Source: Echinarachnius parma (taxonomy: Eukaryota > Echinodermata > Echinoidea > Clypeasteroida > Echinarachniidae). Taken from it: a stretch of DNA of 64,000 nt. The notes below the pieces were generated by a model that saw only the letters and a program-made list of their open reading frames with translations, did not search any database and was not told the DNA's origin. Position 1 is the first letter of the stretch. Every line of letters begins with the position of its first letter. The DNA is taken from NCBI GenBank assembly GCA_037951105.1, contig JBAMJV010002072.1, positions 249,501 through 313,500 on the forward strand, written 5' to 3'. This document shows, one piece after another, positions 46,301 through 58,300 of the stretch. The position numbers and the translations under genes were made by a program.

Positions 46301-49300
46301 GGTTAATAATAAAATAAATAATCTTTTGTTTCCTCTCCAGTGATGCATGACATTGTGAAGACGATGTTCAATCCACGCTTCGTGGGAGAGCTCTTCAAGC
46401 CGCAAGACATCTACTCCAAGAAGGCCATGAGAACCGTGTTTGACCGGCTGGCCCACGCCTCCATCATGCGTCTCAATACAGCTAGCATGGATAAGGTGAG
46501 CGACTCTAAACCGTGTGAAGATGATGTGGTTCAATATAAATTTTTCAATTTTTCAATTTCGTTTATTTAACATTTTCATTAAAAACATACAAAAGTATAT
46601 CTACATTAGGTAAACAGATGAAATTACAAGCAACATAAAGCATGGAAGAAGAAAAAAAAAGTATACAAGTATACTCATACAAATGAAAGTGTTTGGTACC
46701 AGAAGGAAGTCAGCACCTTATATGACAACTGAAACTAACATAAAGAAAATAGCGCTAATTCAGAGGGGCAATTCCACGCCAAATGAGCCAAAAGTGGAAA
46801 AATCAAATGAGGATTATTTCTGATCTTGTTTATTTTTTCTGGATTATTTTTTCATAAATCATGATCACATAATGATATCTTTCAGTTTACATGATAAAAA
46901 AAAATATTGGGCGTCTCCTGATAGGAGAAACAGACACCATACATGAACCTATACACATGGGACTACACAGTGCCTATTTCTAGATTTTCTTAATTTTTTG
47001 CATTCCTTTCTATTATTTTTCTGTTTTAAGGTACCAAATTGGATGATTGGATATCACAACATGTGTTCACATTAAAATTTCAGTTTTTTGAGAGCCCTAA
47101 AGTATATTTTTAATGAATCAAAAACTCTGTCCTTCCGTTACTGTCCTTCCGTTACCGAACAGTGAAGCAATTAACTTCTTGTAATTAATATACCAATAGA
47201 CATATTTTTTTCAAATAAATGTTGTAATACTCTTTGAACACTAGGGAATGGACTATGAGCCAATATAACATGATAGCATTTGAAACTTCACAGAGATTGG
47301 ATCATAACTAAAGAACTCGAAAATCCATGTCCATTTTGCCGTCCTTCCGTTACCGGCCTCATTAGTGTCCATATCTAATAAACGTAATGTAAAAAAAAAA
47401 AAAAAAAAAAAGGAAATCAAAGGTGTCCCACCAAGAGTCTCAGAAATGTTATTTACAATGATGAATCATAAGCAGGATCCTGGAATTATTTGATTAAATT
47501 TCAAAAATTGCGTCTGAATGTCCTTCCGTTACCGTGGAATTGCCCAGAGCAAAGTGGAGATGGTCTGTATAATGGATTAAAGACGAATGGGGAGGAAAGA
47601 TCACACTGGTCACAAAGTGGTTTAATTGATTGAAGATGAATCTGTCTGATCTTTCCCACCCCATTAAAGTGATCCATCAACTTTTGTTAAATTCAACCAA
47701 AATTATTTGGAGCTTACAAACTTTTCTTGTATCTTGTTGTTTGGCGTATGAATTTTAAAACCGAAGAATTAAGGTTTTGATTTTTCTGATGTCCCCCTAA
47801 TTAAGGAGCGTTTGACATTCCGGAACGCTTTACAATTGTAGTAATTGTAGCATGGTACTATGGAATTTCGGATAATTTGCGTGAAAACCTTACGAGGACA
47901 ATGTATACATGTTTGAAGTCTCAAATATCTTTTTTGGAAAAACCTCATGTACATGGATCACTAAACCTAACATTGCCTTCAAGATTCTGAAATCCCCATA
48001 GACTTTGTACATGGCCCACTCGGTTCCCATATGGCAAGGGGTTAAAACCCATCATCCCTTTGTAGATGTATGCATCCCTTTGATCTCTACCCCATAGTTT
48101 ACATGTATTTTTCTCTTATCTTCATCCACCAGGCAAATCACACTTTATTATGGTGTGATCTTTCCTCCCCATTTGTCCTTAATCCATTATACACAGACTA
48201 TTCCCACTTTGCTTTCATTTGAGGTCTTTTCTTTAGATACATTTCATCTCTATATACCCCTCAACCCCTCATCAGACTTTGTATCTTCTATTTCTGATCT
48301 CCCCCCCACCCCCCCCCCCCCCCCCCCCCCCCATTTAATCCATTACACAGATCATCTTTTTGTTTTGTTATTAATTATTGTTGTTTGTAAATTAATTATT
48401 TTTTTTTTTTAACATGACTATAATATGACTTTTATCAGATCTGTGGACCTGTTTTTGTTTTTGTTTTCATTTTGCTTCTGATTAAGAAGATTCTCAGAGG
48501 ATCAAAAACTCAAGTCTTGTATTTTAGTTAATGAATATAAAGTAATTTTTAAGTGTATGTGTGTTGTTTACAATTTGGGCCACTCCAGTTAGCTGTTACC
48601 TAAAATCAGAAAGTGTAAGTCTGGTTTTACGGCTTTTACCTAGGAAAGTTGGTTACAAATAGGTAAGATTCTTACAATCTGTAACACGAGGTGTTTTCCG
48701 AAGAAGATGTTAGATCCATAAATTGAATAAAATACCATGCTGGAATCAATGCATTTATTTGTGATGTTGAATATTTCATCTAACTTTTGTCTAAATCGTA
48801 ATGTAATGCATACTAGTATACAACCCATTTCTGCATTTTTAATATGAATGTACACTGCATACAAGTTCCTGGATCAATTGTATATTTGGTGGAGTTTCAT
48901 AATTCACATTATTATACATGTACGTGTACATTGTGAGCAATATTAATCAGTTTTGGGTTTATGCACGTATCAGTAATTGCATCATGATTGCCATGACAAC
49001 CCCATTTATTCCTGTATGCACAGTAATTTACTGTATACTGTTTTGCTGACCAATAAAGAACTTTCATGTAAATGTACAGTATGACTTCATTAATGTTTAA
49101 TAACTAATCAGATATTAATGATATCACAGGACTGCCCAGAGCCAACTGTACAGTGCTTAATACTTTCAGCCAGCTCAATTTTTGAATGTCATTATTTGGT
49201 TGTCTGCCTGTCAATAACAATGAAAAAATAATTAAAAATTGCAATTCTTCTATGGAAGCATGTCAAGCCTCCTCCATGATTTCAGTTGTATTAATAAAGG

Positions 49301-52300
49301 AAAACATGGGCCACCAAATTTGACAGGAAATTCTCTAAATTGCAAAAATAGTAAATGTAAATTTTGTGGTTGGTGGGCAGGGGTTGGGGGGGGGGGGGGG
49401 GGGGGGGGGGTGAAGGTAATTTGTACTTATTTGTTAATTTTGTGGGGCGGAACTAAAACTTCAAGTTTGTCATACCGTACGTATCATAAATTATTAGCAA
49501 TGTTATGTATCATGTACATATTATAAAAATGCCTTGCATGATCATTCACTTTGTTAAAATATTTGACCATAATTATTAATTTGTAAAGCCTGAATTGTGT
49601 GTTGCGTTAAAAAATTATACTAAGTCAACTGGCACTTTTAAATTTCTAGAAAGTTCTAAAAATTAACAAATCTTGAAATGCTCATCCCATCAATGAGCAG
49701 ACAAATTAGAAGAAAAAAAAAACACTCATGAAATAATGCTGCTCAACTTAGGTATAATTTGACACCATATCTTTTTGAAAGTTAGCACATCTCTCTTTTT
49801 AGAAGATCTTTAAACAAGGCTTGAAATGATTTTATCCCACAAAATGTTATCAAGCAACATTTAATTTAACATTTCTTTGATCATGATAAATGATTTTAAT
49901 CTCTAATAATATTTAAATGAAATGAGTTAATGGTAACTACCCCGATAGGAGGGTCTCTGCTGTGACTTGATACAGTTCTTGGGTTTGATTCCTAGCGAAG
50001 CCCTTTTTTCTATGCTCATTGTTAATTTATTGAATTATTTCAGGTCAGTTTTCTTTATGTTTGAATTCACTCTCTCAATATAAATTTTTGTCAGTGATCT
50101 TTGAACAGTTGTATGATCTGAGGAACCACGGTTGTTAAGTACCTGGGCTGTATTTAATTCAATACTTAGATTAAGTAAGATATATTACTAACGCAATTTG
50201 CTAGGCTGAGAACTTTACTTACCTTGTTTTCAAATCGTTTTTAGACTTTGACAGCAGTATAATAAAATCTAAATGTATTGATATTTGAAGACATTATGAC
50301 ATCAACATTTTGGTAAGATTTTCAGTTGATGAATTAATTGAATCCCAATTTGGGCTAAGTCAATAACTTAATCCAAATACTAAGTAAACTGCTTAAATTT
50401 TGTCCTAACTATGGAATTGAAATACCGGCCCAGATCTTGCTGTGCCTGATACCCAAGGTCAAGGATGTGCTCCTGGTCATCAGAAGCTTCGTATTCAAAT
50501 TAACATGAAATACTATACAAAAATCAATGATGTGTTTTGATGGCTAATGGAGTATCATTTTTTTCATCGATCTTTGAACAGTTGTATGATCTGATGACGA
50601 TGGCGGTCAAATACCAGATCTCGCTTTGCCTGAGACCCAAAGACGTTCTCCTAGTCACCCTTCATCACATGGACGCCATCAGAAGCTTCGTCTATGAAAA
50701 CCCTACTGTCAAGTCTCAGGTGGAGGGTGTGTGCCGTCTCCTCCTCAAGGTAGGATAAGTGATAATAATAATGAAGATGATGATGATGTGGTGATGATAG
50801 GTGATGATGATCATGATGATGATGATGATCGTGATGATGATGATGAAGATGATGATGATGTGGTGATGATTGGGTGATGATGATGTTGATGATGATGTTG
50901 ATCATGATGTGGTGATGATGATGATCACGATGATGATGATTATGATGTGGTGATGATGATGATCACGATGATGTTGATGATGAAGATGATGATGATGTGG
51001 TGATGATGATCGTGATGATGATGTTGATGATGATGATGATGATGATAAAGTTGATGATGTGGTAATGATGATGATGACGATGAGATCGATGATGATGATG
51101 ATGATGATGATGACGACGTTGAGGGTGATTGATGGTTGCCATTCCCTGAAACTCAAGGTACGATAGTGTGTAATGTTTTTATGTTCCGAGAAAAACCTTT
51201 ATAACTATAAGACACATGTTGAGGGAGTGAATTGTATACATGTACTTCTAATGGTATTGTAGTGATGATGAGGATGATGGTGGTGCTGCTTCTGGTGATG
51301 ATGAAGATGACGATTTTGCTTTTGGTACACATCATTTTGTATTATCTTTTTAAAATTTGTATATTTGCTTTGGACTGAAAAATTATTCATTGCGGTGTAT
51401 GCACAGTATTGTTATTGCAATGGACTTATTAATTTTTTAGTAAACATTTTGTAATCAATAGGTCAATGAAGCAATATAATCTCATTAAATTATCATGGCA
51501 GACTTCCATTTTCTCAGGCCTCTGCTTAAATGCACATGTTATGTACTGTATGCATGTTAGTGTCAATCAATAAGCAAAACAGGGTCATTGTCTTTTTAGA
51601 TTGTTATCTGTCTGTCCTTCAATCTGTCTGCCATTTTATTAGTCAATTCAGGTCTTTTATGCACAATAACATTGATAATGAATATGCATTTGTAAGTACC
51701 ATGCACTTTACTTTATGGTACCGGGATGTCTACTTATAAGGGGAAACTAACAAAAATATTGTTAGGTCATTACATCGAAAGGACACTTAGTCAAATGGAC
51801 CCACCAACTTTCACACTCCTCTTGTACCTTGTTGTTTAGGCTTAAAGGGGACCACCAGGCAAAGAACAACACATTAAATATGTTTTGGTACCGTTTTGTG
51901 ATATCAAATAGATACCCAACATTTTGCAAAGGGTTGTGTAATTCATAAACAAAGCAATTAATTTCCACCACTTACGGAGCCACTACTATTTCCTGGTTCG
52001 TACGGGCCAAACATTTACGAGTGCGTCAGTGCGATTCACGCATACGTTCGGTAGACAATAGAATCCCGGGCGATTCGTTCGCTCTGCACACATTAGTCTT
52101 CACAATTCAGACCGCATGAACGCATGCTTGAGAATGGTGAGGCGTTTTCCAATTAGATTTTTTTTTTCTGGAAACATATTTTGTGAACTTGTTGATGGAA
52201 TGGAATACTAAAGATGTTACCTTTCTTTAATAAGAATATTATTTTTGGGTGGTGGTACCCTTTAAAGTCGCAAAATTTTAGTAAATTGCTTGTAATGTTT

Positions 52301-55300
52301 CTATTTGTACATATATTTGTTTAATTACTTCTTCTTCTTTATGCAGACCTTTGCATTTGTTCCTGTGGGTGAATTCCAGCTGATCAGACAAACGCTCTTA
52401 GGATTCTTCCAAGATATGCACATAAGGGTAAGTCAGTGGTTTCAATTTAATTTTTAAATACTTGATTGTATTCTTTTTTGTTGTCTTTTCTTCCTAATTA
52501 AACACATTTGAGACAATTTTGTATTCAGTTGTAATTTCTTGTTGTTCTATGAAGTAGTGAGTGTTCATTAGTCCTTTATTTATCACTTTAAGTAGTGTCT
52601 AACTCAAACATTTACAAATATACCATTTTTAACAAAATGACATAGTGCAGCAATGTACTTGTGATAATAAATTCATATTTGTTCAATATATATGTTTGTA
52701 ATTTAAGACTCTACCCATTCATATCTTCCATATTTTTATAAAAACCATCTATTTCAAAGAGTAAATTTTGTCATTAAAATTTAAACAAAAGTGTTTTACA
52801 AATTTTCGATTGTAAAGAGGTATACAATGTACATGTTTGAAGCATGTACAAATGATTGTAATTTGTCCGCTTTGATTTGACACGTACATGTGTTGGCCGA
52901 TGAAACCCATTGTTAAAAATGTAGATTGTTCAAAATTTTCATGTAGATCGATCTAGTAGCTTTCTATTTACCCATTTCATCACTATTACCCATCTGATAT
53001 TGGTCATTAATATGAAGTACATGATATTGTGTTCCCACTGTGTATGCAATGCACCATGGCAACCACTGAGGATGATTGATGTTGGTTTCCATAGTAACCA
53101 GTCGGCCAGCCGAGAGCCACCAATACAAGGCCATTATGTTTGCTTCGTTAGCTACACACCCACTTGTGTGAAAATTATCAATTATTGTCAGTCTACTGAC
53201 TGTTGGGCGTATGTTTATTTAGATGTATCATGTACAATGGATGCGCAGCCTGCCTGCATGTCTGTGTGTGTGCATGTGTGTGTGTGCTTGTGTTAGTGTG
53301 TATATGTATGTGTGTGTTTGTTTTTGCATGCATGTGTGTGTGTGTGTGTGTTTTGTCTATAAATAATGAAATCGCTATTAGACGTAGGACAAACATTCAA
53401 CCCAGCAGTCTTGTAAATCACTGATTCTGCCTCATTGAGCAAATGTAATGGAAGTTTAAGACAATGTATGTGTGTATATTATGTAAACAAGCGCATGTTT
53501 GTGTTTGTACATGTGTGCGTGTGTGTGTGTGTGTTCTGTGTGTGTGTGTGTGTGTGTGTTTTCTTTGTCTAGATAATTAAATTGCAATTAGAGGAAGGAC
53601 AAACAGTCAGCCCAGCAGCCTTGTTCATCAATAAATTATCACTGATTGAGCAGATGTAATGAACTGTTAATGTGTGTATTAACTATTAACACAAGTTCAG
53701 TATTGTGTGTACGTGGGTGTGTTTACTTGTCTGATAATTAAATTGCAATTAGAGGTACAGTAGTATTTATAAATAGGATGTATTTGAACTCAGCATCATC
53801 AAAAAACCATCATAAAATTTATTTTATCAATAACTCATTGCTTTAAATATTGAGATGTAATCGACTTTTTGCTGTGTTTGTGTTCTGTGTGCAAGTGCCC
53901 ACATGTACAATGTGCAATGTACATACTGTATGTATTTTTGTGAACGTGTGCCTGTGTACTTGTTTTCTGTTTTGTTTTCTAGAATATAATTATAATGCAA
54001 TTAGTAGCAGGGACAAGTCTTTTGGGTGTTTGAGAATGAACCAATTGTCTGATTTTACTGGCTAATATGAATGTTGGCAATTTTTATGTTCTTGTGGATG
54101 TATTGGTATACATGTACACTAACATTTGTCTATAGATACTGGCCCATTCAGGCAAATAAAATCATACATTTCAATATTTGACTTGCCCCAATATAAAAAT
54201 GTACTTGCCCTCTTATTTCCAGATGAGATTAACACATATTAAATAACATTGTTCTCTTGTAGTTCGAACAATTATTTACATGTAGATGCCCGATCAGGCA
54301 ATCAAACTAGACAATTTATGAAATTGTACTTGCCCGGCACCAATTTTTACTTGCCCCGGGCAAGCAGACAAGTGCTAGTGTCGAGCCCTGGATATTGTTA
54401 TGAATGCTTTGCAATATCAGTGAACCACAGACTACATGCATATCGTTCTATAGAATAAGATATTGTAGAGCGCTCTACATTCATATCTAAGCAAGAAAGC
54501 ATCTATAATGTATGAAGGTGGCTTAAGTGGATCTAGTAACATTGTCCAAATCCACAAAACTTACTTAGTGGTTCTCTCATACCTTGTTATATTTTTTATA
54601 CCAATGATTATAAGCTTGGAACATGTTTTTCCCCTTTCTTTAAAAAGATATTTACAATTGAAGTGTTTGGATTTGTATTTATCCACTGTACAAAGTAGTG
54701 CAATGAGTAAGCAAATATCACTTTGCAATTTCCGCTATTACTCAGCCATAGATCATCCATTTAAAGTGAATTTTGTACACATTTCTTGGTTGAAATATCA
54801 GATCACAACAATACACATTTTATCAATGATTCATCACTTTTTGCACATGTACATGTATGTCAACAAAGTTACTAGATTCATTAAAACTTGACAGACCTTT
54901 TCAGAAGCTCTTGCTGAACTTCAGTACTTTAGAATCCAACATGTTTTTAAAGATACTCACCGGTGCCTTGTTTGATCAAGTTTTTTATAACTTTTCAATT
55001 GCATCTACTGTGCTTCTCTGCAGACCTATCAATATTCTTAAAAGAGAAAGTGCAGAGCTCAAATGGAAGGTTCATTCTACCCGTGGGTGAAAACTAGTGC
55101 TGTAACTGACCTTGATGATCGGATCGGTTGATCGGATTTTTTTTCTTTGGAAAATGAAACCCAAAAACATATTTTGGGAAAATAAATGAATACCAAAGCA
55201 ACATATGAATAAGCCCAAGGTAATCTTGTATGGGTATGCTTTCATTTCAAACTGATTACCTCTCCTTTTACAAAATTACTCGCGGCGATTCTGAACGGTT

Positions 55301-58300
55301 ACTAAGCTCAGTCCCATGTGATTGATTTGGCGTAACATTCAGAATCGCCGCGAGTAATTTTGTAAAAGGAGAGGTAATCAGTTTGAAATGAAAGCATACC
55401 CATACAAGATTACCTTGGGCTTATTCATATGGATATATGTTGCTTTGGTGTTCATTTATTTTCCCAAAATATGTTTTTTTTTTTTTTTGTTTTTTTTTTG
55501 CCGATCCGATCTTCCGATTTTTCTGCATGATCGGAAATCGGCAGAAACGATCTCGATCAGGCATGATCGGATCGGGATCTTATGCCAATCCGATGATCGG
55601 TTACAGCACTAGTGAAAACATCCCAAATGGAACAGATTAGGAACAGAGATAACTCACTAAAGGGCAATTCCAAGCAAACATTGACATAAGCACCCATTTT
55701 TCAAATTCGTCGAATCATAACATATTTGGTATCAAATTAAAGCTTAAAGATTAAACTATTCAGAAATGCATTTTGTTCAAAAAAAAATTAGTCATCTATA
55801 TGTCACGCTGTTACCCTAAAAACAGGCATTTTTAATATTTCTGGAAAAATATGAATGGGAATGAAATTATTTTTTGTTTCTTCTTCATTCGCCCATAGGG
55901 CTATATTATGGATGCTAAATAGCAGCATTATCTTTTACCACTAATTAATCTAAGCAATATCAATTTGGTCACGCTGTTACTTTTTGGGTAACAGCGTGAC
56001 GCAACCTACTTTTTTTTTGCAATATCTCAAGAATCGTTGGATGGATTCTGTTCAAACTTTGTACAAGACATGTATTCAGAGGTATGGATTATCTGATACA
56101 TTTTGGGGCCATGAGGTCAAAGGTCAAAGGTCACAGCTAATTAATATGCAAAAAATATATTATTCTCAAGATATTTCAAGAATCCTTGAAGGATGACATG
56201 ATAATTAATACTGGTATGCGTTCAGTGAAGTAGATGACCTGATTATAGAATTTGGTCATGGGGTCAAAGGTCAACAGGTCAAATTATTGTAGTTTATTTT
56301 TTATCTCACAAAAAAATGCCAGAATTAATGTTAGAAAGAGTACTGTAGATAAAAGAAAATTCTATGAAAATGTTTGGAGCACAGGTCAAAGGTCACTCGG
56401 ATAATTACCAATTCAAACACAAAAACTTACTGAGATTGAAATCATGTTACATGAAACAAATCACTTGTAGATATGCACTGTGCCACATAAAATTAAACAT
56501 TTGTATGCTAATTTGAGAAATAAGGTCAAAGGTCAGATGTCAAAGGTCTAATATTTCATTGTTGCAATTAAGTTTGTATTTTGGGTTTGATATTTGATGG
56601 TTCCTCAAACTAAATTCTGAAAAAGATAAGAATTTCAGTTTTGTCCAAAAACATTTTTGATCAATAGAGGGCGCTAGGCTGCAAATTTGTGTCATGCGAA
56701 CCATCATTTCAGAGCATCTGGGTTATATTACCCATTCATCTAGTTCTGTATAGATTCTGGATGACTACAATTAAAATTATATAATCTTTTTCATCTCATC
56801 AATATCTCCCATATATATAACATGTACAATTCAGAGGTCACGCTGTTACCGTCACGCTGTTACCGTGCACAGATACGTTTATGATATCATATTTACTATG
56901 AACATTGGATTTTTTCTACATTTTTATTTGGATGTTCTAGCTTGATATCTAGTACAAACAATCAATGTGACAAAATTGCAAAATGTTCCTGTAGTTCACA
57001 GAGTTTGCTTAGTTTCTTACCATGTAAGAAACCCATGTCTTTTTGCCGTCACGCTGTTACCGCAGATATTGATATTCATAATTCATAATTTAGTGGGAAT
57101 TTTGATTTTCTTTCCTATTGTAAATAATTAGTAGGATAGTGGTAACAGATGCATATCAAAATTTGGTTCTGGACATTTTTATTTTGTGAGTTATTTAGAC
57201 TTTCATCGTGAGAAACACCCTCCTACCGTCACGCTGTTACCTTGGAATTGCCCTAAAACAATTTTAATTTGGTATGGGTTTCTTACTTTGATTTTTCAAA
57301 ATTGGGATTCTAATTTGGTATAATATACATTTTCTTATTTCTGCAGGTATCAATATTCTTCAAAGAGAAAGTACAGAGCTCGAATGGAAGGTTCATTCTA
57401 CCCATTGGTGAAACCAACCCAACAGTACAGAGACAACTCACTAAAACTATTTGATTTTGATTTTTGTGATTTCTGTGCGTTTTTGATTATTATTAGGCAT
57501 TCTAATGTTGTTTACTATTCTTGTACCTTCCCGCAGGTTTCAATATTCTTAAAAGAGAAAGTACAGAGTTTGAATGGAAGGTTCATTCTACCCATTGGTG
57601 AAACCAACCCAACAGTGCAGAGACAACTCACTAAAACTATTTGATTTTGATTTTGTGATTTCTGTGTGTTTTTGTTTATTATTAGGCATTCTAATGTTGT
57701 TACATTATTCTTGTACCTTCCCGCAGGTTTCAATATTCTTAAAAAGAGAAAGTCCAGAGCTCTAATGGAAGGTCCATTCTACCCCTTGGTGAAAACATCC
57801 CAAATGGAACAGAGATAGCTCACTAAAACAATTTTAATTTGATATGGATTTTTTACTTTGAATTGTTTTAATTGGTTCTAATTTGCTTATTTCTGCAGGT
57901 TTCAATATTCTTAAAAGAGAAGGTACAGAGCTCGAATGGAAGGTTTGTTCTACCGCTGGGTGGAAGCGTCCCCTACGGAACAGAGATACCAGGAACTATC
58001 AGGTATAGTGAACATTTCATTTCAGTTTACATCATCTTTGTTTTAACATAATAATATTTGTGACTGGCTATAGCAAAACCCTGCACTTGTTGGTAATTCA
58101 TGTTTTGAAGAAATTGGCATTTTAAGTTCACATAATGTGTGTGAAAGACTTATGATTGTAAAATTGAAACGATCACATCTTCGCCTAATTATTGACTAAT
58201 TTGGTAGAACAAAGCATCAAATGAAAGCTTGTGATGAGGCCTTTCTAATGGCATGAAAATCTACATTTTTTATTTTTACCGACAAGTGCAGGGTTTTGCT

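Larger units (their letters stand above)
55024..57300 (+). pseudogene. OSCP1 exon 5 copy a, with two insertions
   Basis: Pieces 55024-55094, 55612-55661 and 57258-57300 are continuous when the hAT MITE and element C are removed. Preceded by CTCTGCAG. The first piece keeps CTTAAAAGAGAAAGTGCAGA. Confidence 0.85.

Noticed and set aside
49930-50008. Second tRNA-like gene
   Set aside because: Only a weak B-box-like GGGTTTGATTCC; no A box or cloverleaf.
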